Assembly: GCA_032719365.1 (NCBI GenBank)
Contig: CM064862.1
Span: forward strand, 6,846,001-6,910,000
Origin: Prinsepia uniflora
Taxonomy: Eukaryota; Streptophyta; Magnoliopsida; Rosales; Rosaceae
Length of the DNA: 64,000 bases
Reading direction: 5' to 3'
Below, piece by piece: positions 34,633 to 47,909 of the stretch; the stretch's first letter is position 1, and each line of letters starts with the position of its first letter. The notes beneath the pieces are model-generated. The model did not search any database and was not told where the DNA came from. It saw only the letters and a list, made by a program, of their open reading frames with translations. The position numbers and the translations under genes were made by a program.

Positions 34633-37600
34633 ACCTTCCCTCCTTAAAGAATTTCGTCCTCGAAATTACCAATAACCTTATTCCACAACCACCTTGTGGA
34701 AAACAGTTCGACCACACATCTGTGTACACTTGTACACCCACATACTGGGTCAACACCAGCCTCGTTGTACCCAGACATCCCATCACAGTCATACGTCACA
34801 ATAGCAACAACACTCGACCACCTCGAGTGGAAATGATCACCTGATCCGCGATAAAATCGCCTAACCATTTAGCTGACTGCCTCAGCTAGATGGTTCCCGT
34901 CCATTGCCAATAAATCCTTACATTTGCTCCCGTTGGGAGTCACCAAATCTCATTTGTCAGTCCACGCTGACACCACCAGTCAAACTGTCACCCCTAAGCT
35001 TTACCACCCTAGTAAAGTCCAACCGATCGGTTAATCAATGACAACACCATGTACTACATCGCCCTTGATGTAGCGTAAGATCAACCACATGATCTCAATT
35101 CGCAGGGCAAGCCCATCCTGCGACGTAAATAAATCTCAATGTCCATAATCGCCGACTCCCTCAGCGAACCAAGACGCTGGAAAAATATAACGGCGTAGTA
35201 GCATCACGCAAGGCTACTCGTGGTTACTCTGACCACCAACTCACTCATCCTGAGTGTACGTATACCGCCAACTTACTCAATCAAGTGGTGTAACTGGAAC
35301 ACATTGAATACTAGCCCAGCAGGGAACACACATATCAATACCGGGGTTCCACTAGCCAACCATGGCTAAGAGCACCTGCTCACACAATCACTGAACCCGA
35401 CAAAATCACTCTGCACAGCGCACAGTATCCAATGTCCAGTCCACAATACAGCCAAACAAATGATATCATATCCAATCAGATTACCAACACATTAGTTACA
35501 CACCACTGGTACATCCCACGTACCGCCATTAGGCACCACTCAGCCTAACCAGTATCAATCTTCGTACAACGTACCCTGTACGTACCTCAATCCATCAATC
35601 TGACTATAGCCACCCAGGTCATAGCCCAACACGTTCCAGTAATGGAGTACATTTGCCCAACCAACATGAGACAAAACGAACTCCACCCATCAACTAGTTT
35701 CAATTCCGAATCCGAGTCCGTAATTTCGTAAGAAATCCCGAACCCGAACCCAACATCATATTTTTAACCCATTTCCAAATCCGAATCCGAAATCATTATT
35801 CCGTAAGCTAGCATTGGAATAACCATTCCGCACCCAAATCCAGTAATCCATTTTCGAGCTTCGCAATCGAATCCTGAATCGTCACCCAGAAATTCGATTC
35901 CAAAACCCAAAATCTCGTTTACGTCCATCAAGACGTAACGTAACCGAATCTATCGGTTGCCTCTCCAAAACACTCGATTGACTTCATAGGGAAGCCAATC
36001 CCAATATCCACACGTCAAAGGTTGACAAAATCCGACCACATCGGAAACCTACTCAACCGAGTAACAACCATATGGACTCACTCCGAAAAGAAGTTCAGTC
36101 CCGTCATTTACGACTCACATACCAAGGTAAGAGTGATGACTCTCCACCCATCTGGATCATCAAGATCACAAACCATATCCATCGCTACGTCACCCGACAA
36201 GTAACATCACGATCCTAGATCGTCACATCGATCAAAGTCGACAACATCTCAAATCAGATCCACCTAGGATTCACACATGCTCACATAACTAACAGTCCAT
36301 CCGAAGCTGATCGTAGGGTCTTACACCCTCAATTGAATCCTTCGCCAAATTTCCCCTTGGTGGAAAGATGGCCACGCATACCACCACCAAATCCAAAATC
36401 ATACTCAACTTCTTGTGTCCAATGACCCCAAGCCAAACATGGGTCCACCAACCAATACACACTCAACATACTGGTAGCAACAATCATCATCTGCCACGGC
36501 AGGAAAATATGAAGTCAACCCTAATGACTTCGGAATACCAATCACTGATTCGGAAACGAGCACTCCTCTCGTCTCCCAATCACAACTCTCCCCGAAACGG
36601 GAGTTCCAACCATGTTGGAAACAGACATGCTCCCAATGAGATGTCAAGTCCAACCACTGGACTGCCCATGTCCATACCTTACTTGGACCACCACGTGTCC
36701 AAGATCGATTCATTACTCGGACCTCACGCCCGTCGATAATCATGTATGCACACACCCCGATTCCGAACGGAATATCCACAATTTTGCCTGAATGTGCATA
36801 CCATACTGCCTCCGTCTCACATCTCAACCTAAACAGGTTCAATCCTCAGGTTCCAAGTGATTCACAATCACAAAATCCCACATCACCACCACGAATGGTT
36901 TCCCCGACTTTTCAAATTTCAATAATTTCCTTGTACTCTCAGGGGATATAAGCAGTACACAAACTTACCAATCTCGGAGTTGACCACAACTCCCCAAATC
37001 CACCAGCTCGCATGACATAGGGAACATCGTCCCTAGATTCCCCAAGTTTCAATCATACCATTTTATCCGTTCATCACTTGTCGTCATATATCTGTTAGGA
37101 CTTATCCCAACACGACACAACCTCCACTGGATCCCATCCAGTCCAAGACTCAACCACCACTGAGTCGCAGATACCAATCATCTGTCCATCATGACAGAGT
37201 CACACCCCAAATGGTGGCTCTTCGTCATCACAATCACCGACACCGGTACCAGCACCACGCACCATCATCAAAACCAGTATCAGCACACAGGCATCCATAC
37301 TAGTATTAGCATATAGGTACCAACATCCATACATAGCACACGAACACCCATGCTAGCACACGAACATCCATGCTAGCACACAGTGTGCAAAGTTGTTACC
37401 CTGGATCCCCGTTCATTCCGAACGACGATCCCGTAACACCACTCGTACCCCAGGACTATGGGTACCTCCAATTTGACCACTGGCACATCAGGATAATGGA
37501 CGTTCCCTGAACATCCCCTGATCCACAAGTGTGAAAGCCACACTAAATACTCTCGATAGCCAGTTATCTCGACACAACTGTCGACCAACAGTCATCGTTG

Positions 37601-38320
37601 TCAAGATCCGCATCCACACATCACACTACTATTCGATCCAACACGGGATTCCATATTTTATCTCATAACCACATCCGTGGATCGAATCCCATAATCCAGA
37701 CTAGACTCACTAGAGTCATCCACATGGTCATCCATGACCTCAGCCGCTCGTCGCAGCACAAGTTCTCACTTAAGGTTCACCTTTCGGTCCATCAATTTTA
37801 AATTAGGGTTCCAAGGTCACACCCTAGGGTTCCACCGAACCCAACTGCCTTTTGCAGTAAAATCCACAACCTGACCGACCCCGCGGTCCTGACATCATAT
37901 AGACGTCCAATCCAATCCAATCGTCAACTCAACGTGGGTTCCATCGTGGGTTCCACCACGAAGGTCATCGGCTAACTCCGATGCACCAACCCCCAAACAC
38001 TAGCCAACACTACCAGGGTCCAAAACTTAGACCAATACTCAACTGAGTTTCGCACTTCCAATCAAATGGGGTTCCCTGAACCTAGCTGTGCCCAGTGGCA
38101 CAACAATCCATCATCACATGACCGAACCGACGGTCCCACATTACCAGTTAATCGAATACAACCCCATTTGGGTTGAATCGCAACAATGCACGGCGTATCG
38201 GGCCAAACACACCCAATCTACCAAAACTATCTATCAGGTTGACAACGGAACTGCAGCCCAAAGAGACATCACACCCTCGTCCTTCGCGCACAAAAGAGCA
38301 AAACCTGCTCTGATACCACT
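34633..38320 (-). mobile_element. LARD-like internal region, unit 2 (3688 bp)
   Basis: Near copy of 27948-31634, with the polypurine tract at its left edge next to 34632 and the primer-binding site at its right edge. Differences seen: GGCTAAGAGC against GGCTAGAGC, CACAAACC against CACAACC, ATCCACAC against ATCCCACAC, and a few substitutions. No protein family is recognisable. Confidence 0.75.
38307..38318 (-). promoter_or_regulatory. Primer-binding site, initiator Met tRNA
   Basis: The minus strand reads TGGTATCAGAGC, two bases from the LTR end at 38321. It is the second copy of the site in the array. Confidence 0.93.
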
Positions 38321-41318
38321 TGACACGACCCATCCCAATCCCCCCGGGATTACCATGGAATGTGACGTGCTCCCGTCTGACAAGAGGCGTCAGACAAGGG
38401 ATAACCGATTGCCATTGCCCAAACGGGCTTCCAGAGTGCGTAAGGATCGATGGAGGAGGTGTGCGATGCAAAAGTCTCTGCTGCAGTCGTATCCGGAATC
38501 AACCTGAAGGGCATTGAAAACAAAAGCTGTGAGTGGACGAAAATAAACAAGTCTGTTTAAAACATTTATAAGACATTTATGCCCCTCAGTAAAATCATAT
38601 GCATGCACCAAAACCAATAATCCCATATTTATCTAGAAATAACCATTAGGGCCTTAGCCCGGAAACCAAAGCATAGTTTCAATTTCCAAAAGTAATTCCA
38701 AGAGTTATTTCATAAATCCAGTAATATGAACCATAAGGCATATAAACCATAACCATCATTTTAGCCACTGCACTATACACTCCAATCCGACATCCCTGAT
38801 GTCTGACGTCCCTGACGTCAATAAGGTCACAATCACAAGGCTACGCGTGCCACTCGGGTCTCAATTTCCGAGTTCAATCCCCGAACCCCGTTCGGGTACA
38901 GCATCCCCGATGCTTAGCGTCATAGACGCTGGACGTACTAGTCGTCCGTGACCTCTCCGGGGTACCTCGCCGGAGGAGACAATATAATATGGAAGGATCT
39001 ATACAGTGCAGTACTAAATACATTTTATCGATATCCACATGCAAAACATATAGGTATACATAGATAAAATCCGAACCAATCGTTACGTTTCATCAAACGG
39101 GGCTCATGCCCAAATACCGTGAAACGTGCCATAACCGAAATATCATCAAAACCATTTATAGATTCCAGCATGTGAACATATATAAAATGTAAACCAGGAA
39201 ACATTTATTCAATTCCATTTTAGGGTCCCCGACCCGCAATCACATGTAGAAATCAACTGGGCCCCTGGCCCGATTTCACAAGTTAACTGGGCCCCTGGCC
39301 CGATCCACATGTTAACTGGGCCCCTGGCCCGATTTCATAGTTCAACTGGGCCCCTGGCCCGATTTTACTTTATTCAAGTTCGTAACCGTTTCATGAAATC
39401 ATATTCAACCACATTTATGGAAATCGGTGAAAATCCAGAAAATCTCGGTTTACGTGCAAATACGTAATTCACCTCGAAATGCGTGAAATCATTTTAAATT
39501 TACCGATATCCAAAGTAAATCATTTGATCATAATTATAACAATCATAAAACAGTTATGCATGCATCGAATTTATGAAACCAATGTCCACTCACAGACCGT
39601 TTAACCGAGCGCCTCGATACGCGTGCCATAGGCCTTCCCGGGCCACCTCACTATCACCGGGACTCCCAATCCTGTTCAAATCAATTTAGGGGATCACTAA
39701 CCTCATCAATAACATCCTATTCAAGTCCCGTAATTTTCCCGAATTTTTAAGTGTTTTTAAACTGGATTTAAAACCTTCGGACATCCCGAACAATATCGAG
39801 ACGGTGTCCGATCGACACGAAACCAATCCCAAAATGTTCGTTACATTGTATAGGACAAAAGTCATGTTGACCTTACCTCGAGATTCGTGCCCACGCGCCG
39901 TCACGCGCCGCCGTGAGTGGCTGCGCGTGAAAGCCACGCGCCTGCTACAGTAACCCGCACAGTCATCCCTCTCACCCGTCTGTCTGTAAAACGGGTTGAA
40001 AAACCCGCGAACAGACCCGGTACAATTACACCCAATTCAACACCAAATCCATCCGTTCTTTCAATTGATCCCTTGTAATCAATCACCAATTAAGTTCTGT
40101 AGATTGAATTACACAATTTAGGGTATAAATCTCCACGACTCACGAAAGATCCTCGACGGGTTTTCAAATCGGGTTCACCGATTCCGTCCCTGATTTCCAA
40201 ATTAAATCATATAGTAAGCATCGTGAGAGTGTAAGGGATGTTTCTGCACAAACAATTTGATGAATTCACACCTTAAACTTACTGAACCCAAGCTCGAAAT
40301 CGAGCTGCCATGGAAGCTCAGTTCTCCCTCAATCCGACATGGTTTCCCGTCGTTTTTGCTGCAAAGCTTCACGTTTTGATCCCAGAAGACTCCAGCTAAT
40401 CCCCATTTTGATCGACACGGCCCAATTACTCCAATTCGAAATTCCCTCCAATTCCCCGAAACTTTGATTCTTGAATTACACCACCCCACACCGTCCCCCG
40501 TGCTCTCCCTCAGCCAGAACCTTCCCCAACTCACCAATTAAACATTTGTGCAATCAATTGTGGAAGAGAGATTGGCAATGGCCAGAACCCAATCTCTCAA
40601 TTTTGTTGTTCACGGTGAGGGAGGAATGATCAGAAATGGAAGGGGGAAAATGAGATGGACGGCTGTGATGCAATCTGGGGGTGGAATGGATGGTTCAGAT
40701 CAAAAGCAAGGATTAAATTCTAGATTATTATGTAGTGGAAGCTTTTAGTATATAGTTTATGATTAGTGGATCAAGATCCAATCTAGCCGTCGGATGAGTG
40801 ACACTTGTCACTCATCCAAGTGTCCTCCAACCACCATTTCAGAATAAAATAATCCACACAGTTACCGAGACGTAACTTCCCCGATTTCACGTTCCAGACC
40901 ATAACTTCCTCGTACGAAGTCCGATTTCGGCGTGCCGCCTGTCGTTGGATTCGCATCGACGAAACCTCCGTAACGGTCCTTGGCCCCCGGCCATCGGACA
41001 TCCCGGTCAAAAAGTCAACATTTCCCCTTCTTTCGTCCAAATTACGAAAATGCCCCTGGACTTCCGTACATCATAACTTTCACCACGAACGTCGGAATCG
41101 AACGTGCCACCTGTCTATGAACTCGTGACGTCCCGAACTACGTCACGGTCATCGGTCAAAGTCCATTTGACCATCCGAAATAAAAGTCAACGTTTTGCCC
41201 ACACCCAGGGGCAAAACGGTCATTTTGCACCATTCGTCCAAAATCGCCCAACTAATCCCAGATTAGTAAATCACAATTAAATATTATTAAATCCCGATAT
41301 TCGGGACGGGTCGTTACA
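38321..41318 (-). repeat. 5' LTR of LARD-like array (2998 bp)
   Basis: Same length and ends as 31635-34632, with about four substitutions (for example CATTTGACC here, CATATGACC in the other two LTRs). Such low divergence means a recent origin or a duplicated assembly segment. Its right neighbour is unrelated internal sequence of an older gypsy element. Confidence 0.92.
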
Positions 41319-42879
41319 AAATATGTTGAGAAATCCGTACATCCTCAACCCTCATTAGGCATCTCATACACTAATCATATATACCACACATATGACCAAT
41401 AAACTTTGATTACCTCTTACCACTCGAGTCTCCCTGAAATATGCCCTCTCGTAATCCTGGACTTCACATATCGCTCTCTAATCGACATACTCGATAGAGG
41501 TATCATGAGTCATCAACCAATCCATCCCAAGGATTACGTCCAAATCATCCAAGTCTATGAATACCCCAAGTCAGCCACTAGGCGAATAACACCTGTCATC
41601 TTGGGTAGCCTCACATCGATAGATCTACCCCCCTTATGTATCACCAATTTCACCATAGATAATTACCAAGGTTACCACATTAATATCATCAAATTTATCA
41701 CATCTGTAACTCCAGTTGGTTCACCGATTTCCATACCATAACCAATTACGGACACTTCATATCCGTCCAATACACAATCTCAAGACATGGAAGAGTGGAT
41801 AGCCCGAGACCTACCAAATGCATATTCATGACCACAAGTAATATATATCTAGGTCAGCACTGCCGGGCATGTGGTCCCAATTGACCACGCCCCTATAGTC
41901 CACCATGGGCCCCACTAACTTTTCCATCGCCTGTCACATCAACAATCAATGCAGGAGCCAATCCCTGCTCCATTGCACCCCAACAGTGCCATATCACTTT
42001 ATCAATCTATATAACCATTTCTTTATGATGTAACCAGACGACCCTCAATCATAACTATTACTGCATAATTACCCGTATCACTTTGCCTCCCAGTGGACCC
42101 AACTAGAGTCCCACTGAATTGGACTATCTCCTAAGTCCAAATCCCTATATATCTCGGGTCTCGACCCGAACCTTTAGTTACTAAATGAAACAGACACGAC
42201 CCATAAGTCCAGTAAACAAAGTTAAATAAGACCAATCCATAAATACATAACCCATCAGTATCTGACCTTATACCAGTCCTTGGCATCCCAGGTGCCAAAC
42301 ATTCCTCAATCAAGGGTCGGCCGTGTCAGCAACCATAGTTATATTCAACTCTTACGGCTCCTCCCGAGCCCTGATACATTACTATGACTCATCTCAAGTC
42401 CTAACCAATATCCTGACTCATTTTGAGTCCTGTATCCATATCTTGACTCCTCTCGAGCCCAATCTCATAACAATCAGCCATGCCATCATTGACATACCCA
42501 GTCACCGAGCAAATACCAATGGTGAACCACATCGTGTACGACCTATAAGGCCTAAGGGATATCCCATCACATGCTAGAATCTGAAACACACATTCCACTT
42601 AAGGAATTTCATTTCATCCCAGGTCCAATATGCCCAATTGTGCTATCTTTCTAGCCGCTGGGCTCATTCATTCTTGGGACCCACACAATTCCATGTCTAA
42701 CAGACATTGTACACTGATTTACATATGACCCTTAATCCAGGGTCAATCACATTCGAGATCTATCACGAGGTCTCATATACCTTCGTATACCCAACTCATT
42801 ACCAGGTCGCGCACGAGGCTTACGTTTCGGAGTCATGATGTGGTAACAGAATCAGCAACCCAGTGCTCTGATACCAAGT
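41319..42879 (-). pseudogene. Degenerate gypsy gag-pro region of an older element
   Basis: This is the 5' internal part of a minus-strand gypsy element whose 5' LTR lies to its right and whose rest was cut off by the LARD insertion at 41319. At about 41482-41580 the minus strand encodes a recognisable end of the aspartic protease region, with DLDVILGMDWL close to the DFDVILGMDWL of the intact element at 51455-55963. A TAG stop follows shortly after. Further upstream (41600-42860) I see no intact gag; the frame is broken. Confidence 0.65.
42865..42876 (-). promoter_or_regulatory. Primer-binding site, initiator Met tRNA
   Basis: The minus strand reads TGGTATCAGAGC just inside the LTR that begins at 42880 on the plus strand. 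It fixes the orientation: 42880-47909 is a 5' LTR. Confidence 0.88.
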
Positions 42880-43493
42880 TGATAGGACCCGTCTCCTAAG
42901 GAACATTGATAACCGTACCCGGTCCTACTCCCATCTTACAAGTCAACTGAAGTTCCAAAATTACCCTCAGCACTTGTCAAACAAGGGATAACCGCACATG
43001 TGCCCACTCATGCCTCCACCTCTCGATCAGCCTCGATCATCGCGCTACGACCTGCAGGGTCAATAAAAACATAAAATGTGTGAGTGGGCAAAAATAAATA
43101 AGTTTATAAAACATGTTACAGAAAAAGATATTTCTACCCTCCACGTAAAACCAATGCATGCATTCGAAAATCACTTAGTTCCACAATCAGAAAACTGCTT
43201 ACAAAAAATCGAAAATCATTTCTTATCCAAAACTATAAATCCAGGGCCTCAGCCCAAAACCATGAATCAAAATCCAAGTACGAGAACATAGCCCAAAAAT
43301 CCATAAATCTACCGCGCCATTGCCTAAAACATCCAAAAACATCGGAAATCAACAGTAACTCACAAGTCAAGCAATCTGCTGGATCTCAATCACCGAGTCT
43401 TTAAACTTAAACCATATATATCAGGCCTTCCTGGGATATCAACGAGTCTTTAAACTCAAAACACAATCAATAGGCCTCGGGGGATATCACAAT

Positions 43494-46386
43494 TGTGACG
43501 ACCTGAAAATTCGAAAAAGGAAAAATTCGAAAAATTTGAAGGAAATGACGATTTTGCCCTTGGCTAAGGAGGGGCAAAAGTTGAGTTTTCATTTAAGAAA
43601 TTTTTCAGACTTTCCGAAGAGACTGTTGAGTAGGTCTCGGGGCGCTGAATCCGTAGACAGGCGGCATGCATCAATCGGAGGTCAGATGTGAAAGTTACGG
43701 GTCTGCGTATGCTAGGGGTCTTTTGGTCATTATGTGTGCAGGGGTAAAATGGTAATTTTGGCTGGGCAAATTGATGAATCAGCGTTTAATGACTTAGCTA
43801 CCTAGTAAGTGACACATGTCACTGAAATTAGATGGATTGGTGGCCCTGTTTGTAGGATGTCGTGTATGAACAACAACATATACAACAAAACCGCCCACCC
43901 CTTCGTTCAAATTTCATCAAATTGATTTATGGATGAGGCCACGTATAAAACTTGAAATGGTGGGACGAATCCACAGAGAAAAACGAGTGAGAATTAGAGG
44001 AGAATTGAGGAAGATAAACCCCTAAACCCGAAGACCCAAACCCGTGGAAGCTCAAATCTTCCAAAATTCGAAATAAAAGAAATAGGCTGTGACGATCCAA
44101 ATTGAGATTCAATTGAGTCTTCTGGGATCAATTGGAATGTAACCAGCTCAAATTTGAGAAGAATTGACACAGAGAATGCCACGAACAGACATGGCAGAAT
44201 TGAGAGAAACTTGGGATTGAGTTCAGGTGATTAGAGGTAAAGGATCTTGAAATTGGTTTCGAATTTACGTTTACTATAACCTTAAGACACTTTATGGTTG
44301 ATTAGATTCCCGAATTGAACTGAAATTTGATACAATTGGACTTATAACCAATCGGGCATCAATTTAGAAATTGACCCGTTTAAGATGTTGTTCCATGAAA
44401 ACAAGAATACAGAGCCCTAATTAAGATTGATTGGATGAAAATCAGTGAAAGAAACAAAGGAATTGAGGTCAAATTGACTGAGAACTAATCAGGTTGTATC
44501 CCGGGTTGCAGGATCCGTTTATCAGTTAAACGGGCGAGGAAGAAGACTGTAGCAAGGTACTGTAGCACAAGCATGAGTTTCACGCGCAGCCACTCACGGC
44601 GGCGCATGAGGGCGCGTGGGCATGATTACCAAGGTGAGGTCAACATGACTTTTGTTCCATTTAATGTAACGAACATTTTAGCGTTGGTTTCGAGTCAATC
44701 GGACATCGTTTCGATGTTGTTTCGAGGGTCCGAAGGCTTATGTTATGTTTTTAATTTGTAATTAATTCCCGGAAAATTATGGGAATTTAATATGATATTA
44801 ATTGAGTCATTAGTGACCCTGAATAATGATTTTGGATAGGATTTAAGAATCTTGGAAAGTACCAGAAATTACAGAAACACGTGCAGCTCAGAAAGCGAGC
44901 GGTTTGGACTATGTGGGAGTGGACGTTTGTTTTATAAACTGTTATGCATGCATAGTTAAATTTTTTACATGATTGATTGCATGATTTGGTTTGCAATGAT
45001 TTCATGACGATTTGGCATGATTACTTGTGATTTAATGATTATTTTAATCGATCTTTTGGACACGTTTTACGAGGAATGTACAAATGATATTTTGGGCTAG
45101 ACCCAGAGTCAGAAAGGTTTCAAAAAGGATATTTTGACTTAGTTGGTGAGTCAAGGATGATTTCTGGATTATTTTAATATTTTTAAATGAGATTTTACGA
45201 ATTTACGTGTAAATGACATTTGGGCTTGAGACTCTATCGGAAATGATTTTGACTTGGTTTGGAGTCAAGGATATGATTGATGTGTGTTTGTGGTATGGAT
45301 TATGTTTGTGATTGTGGATACTGGTATATGTCTGGATGAGGCGAGTGCAGTTCCTAGATGTGACTATTCGGATGTGCATGAGTGCGGTTCCCGAGTATGT
45401 GGTACGTCTAGATGGTACGAGTGCAGTCCCAGACATGTATCGGATGGTGCCTGAGTGCGGTTCCCGAGTTGGCCTACGCTTAGTGCAGATTGATTGATTG
45501 ATTGATTTTGCACTTGTGAGTAGTGTTGTTTGATGTTGATTATGATTGCATACTGGTATTGACTACGGGTTTTGGTCTTTGTGGCCAGGTTATTGTTTTC
45601 ATATGTTTGGCTTGAGAGCCGGGATTTGATGTTTTCATGTGCTTTGGCTGGAAACCCAGTGATGGTTATTCATATGTTTTTCCCTATGCATGCATGGTTT
45701 GATAAACTTGAGGGGAAAATGGTCTATTTGAAATGTATTTTCAAAGGCTATTATTTTTGTCCACTCACACCTTTTATGTTTTTATGACCCTCCAGGCCGT
45801 GGCACGATATTCGGGGCTGATCAAGAGGCGGAGGCATGAGTTGAAATTAGTGCGGTTATCCCTTGTTTGACAAGTACTGAGTGGTAGTTTTGGGACTTCA
45901 GTTAACTTGTCAGACGGGAGCAGGATTGGGCACGGTTATCAAAGTCTAGTTGGGATGGGTTCTGTCAAAGTCCAATTGACTTGACAGAATGGTATTAGAG
46001 CTAGACCCCGACCGGGAAGTGTGCCAGCGAGGACGCTGGGCCCTAAGGTCTATGGATTGTAAGACCCATGTTCTCGAGGGAACGGTGAACAATCGCATAT
46101 TCCTGCGAGGGGAATGGTCTGGGAGGGGATTGGTGGTATGCCTGAAAGGTGTTGGCACACACCTATCTAGCACGAGGCCTTTTGGGAGCTCAAGTGGCTT
46201 TGAGGGGATTGAAACCCCAAAGTTAAGTGAGTTGAGGCTGGTGCAATTCCATGATGGGTGCCCCCTAGGAAGTTGCGTTGTGAGCTCCCGAAAACAAAAC
46301 AGTGAGGGCAAGGGCAAGGAGGCCCAAAGCAGACAATATTGTGCTAGATGAGTCGGGACCTGACAGAGCAGGGTCGGGTCCTGACA
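43494..46386 (+). mobile_element. Chimeric element: gypsy LTR joined to Cassandra-like module, TSD ACAAT
   Basis: Direct repeats ACAAT flank it (43489-43493 and 46387-46391). The left part (43494-45967) is a gypsy LTR starting TGTGACGACCTG, related to the LTR it sits in. After 19 extra bases ending TTGACA comes a degenerate primer-binding site (TGGTATTAGAGC, 45990-46001), a short spacer, and from 46058 a Cassandra-like LTR ending CTGACA. The two ends therefore belong to different LTR types although the unit is bounded by one target duplication. Template switching between co-packaged RNAs, or an internal deletion after nested insertion, could produce this. Confidence 0.65.
46058..46386 (+). 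repeat. Cassandra-like LTR carrying 5S rRNA-derived sequence (329 bp)
   Basis: It starts TGTAAGACCCATG and ends GGGTCCTGACA. Conserved Cassandra phrases are visible: CACGAGGCCTTTTGGGAGCTC (46172-46192), then a 5S-like segment with AAGTTAAGTGAG (box A-like, about 46220) and GATGGGTGCCCCC (box C-like, about 46253), then TGAGCTCCCGAAAACAAAAC and GCCCAAAGCAGACAATATTG. Cassandra elements are non-autonomous small LTR elements whose LTRs contain 5S sequence with a pol III promoter. The boxes here have substitutions, so activity is doubtful. Confidence 0.7.
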
Positions 46387-47909
46387 ACAATAACCGAGTC
46401 TTTAAACTCAAAACATTTCAATCAAGGGTCCTCCCCCGTCACATCAATCAACCGGGTCTTTAAACCCAAAACTATGTGTAAATCATAGAAAATCCAGAAT
46501 CCATCGAAATCCAAATTCCAAAACTAAATCTGAAATCATATTTTATCGAAATGGGTCCCGTGCCCGAATTCACACTCAAAACCAATGTCACATCATCAAA
46601 TCATTATAAAAACATGATATGTGTAAACCATATAAATCATCCATTAAACCATCATCATAGTATAACATCAACCATATTCGCGAAATACGTGCAATTACGT
46701 ATTTCATATCGAAATACGTATAAATCCAGAAATCGTAATTACCATAATCATAAGCATAGAAATCATAAATAGAAAGCATAGAAAACAATTATGCATGCAT
46801 TGAAATTTAGAAAGCACAGTCCACTCACACACCGTCCAAACCGCCCCCTTCCGAGCTGCACGTTTTTTCATAAATTTCGGAAATCACAATTCTTGTCCAA
46901 AATCATTATCAAGGGTCACTAACACTTCAAGATACCTCATATAATTTTCCCCAATTTTTTGGGATTTAAATACATATTTAAAACGTATATTAAAAACTTC
47001 GGCTACGTAGAACACTATCGAACTCGACTTTCGAAGAACATAATCGTACTGTTCATCCTCCAATTTCACTCCATTTCATCTCTTTTCTTTCAATTAACTT
47101 ATCAGAAAGCTTCATGGGAATCTAATAAATGTGTTTCCAACCTCAATTGCAATTGTAACTCCCTCCAATTACACACCCAACCTTCGAACCTCTCCACCCC
47201 CGTCATATCCGTTCATAGCCAACAGGACATTAAATTCTTTCGTTTTTGCACTGGTTCGACTTGACTTGATCCCAGAAGACTCAATTAAACCTCAGTTTGC
47301 ATCATTATGGCCTACAAACTCAAATTCGATTTTTGGGAGATTTGAATTTCAAACGGTTGGGTTTCGGGTTCTTACAGCTACTTCTCTCCTTTCTTCCCTC
47401 ATCCTCCCTCATTTCTCTTTGTTTTTCACTCAGTATCAGTTCTATCCTCTCAGAATCAATCCCCTGGATTCAATTGATCACACCTCTCCACAATTATGGA
47501 TGGATATGGTTTCTTGGCTTTGTATTATTATCACCGTTTTGTAAATCAAGCGGCAACAATTGCCACTAATCCTTGTTCCAAAGTGACAGGTGTCACTCCA
47601 GGAACAAACTGAAGCTGCATTAACTAATAACCAACCGCCCTGCCAATTGACCATTTTACCCCTCCTTTGCAAAATGACCAAATTGCCCTTAGCCTTCTCA
47701 GACCCGTAACTTTTACATCTGAACTCCGATCGACGCATGCCGCCTGTCTACGGACTCAGCATCTCGATACCTACCCAACGGTCTCTACGGATGATCCAAA
47801 AAGTGTCCCGAGAAAAAAAAGTCAACTTTCAATCCTTTAACCAAGGGCAAAATTGTCATTTCCTTCCAATTTTCCAAAATTTCCTTATTTGAATTTCCGA
47901 GTCGTCACA

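Larger units (their letters stand above)
27184..41318 (-). mobile_element. Tandem LARD-like LTR element array (LTR-int-LTR-int-LTR)
   Basis: Two internal regions alternate with three LTRs, all in minus orientation, with a period of 6686 bp. I saw only about seven or eight base differences or single-base indels between the two units. The element inserted into the internal region of an older gypsy element (41319-42879). Candidate right target bases are AAATA (41319-41323); the left end is lost in the gap. LTRs of 3 kb with about 3.7 kb of internal DNA lacking gag and pol fit the LARD class. The array may come from LTR-LTR recombination or from mis-assembly beside the gap. Confidence 0.75.
42880..47909 (-). 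repeat. 5' LTR of older gypsy element, interrupted by a chimeric insertion
   Basis: On the plus strand it begins TGATAGGACCCGTC and ends GAGTCGTCACA; on its own strand it begins TGTGACGACTCGG. The insertion 43494-46386 divides it; without insert and duplicated target it is about 2132 bp. It is the one-module type. Its GAGTCTTTAAACTC repeats lie on both sides of the insert (43395-43470 and 46390-46475). The right end abuts copia-derived sequence, into which this element inserted. Confidence 0.82.

Noticed and set aside
46187..46280. Functional 5S rRNA gene
   Set aside because: Only part of 5S is present, with several substitutions and within a Cassandra-like LTR; it is a derived segment rather than an rRNA gene.
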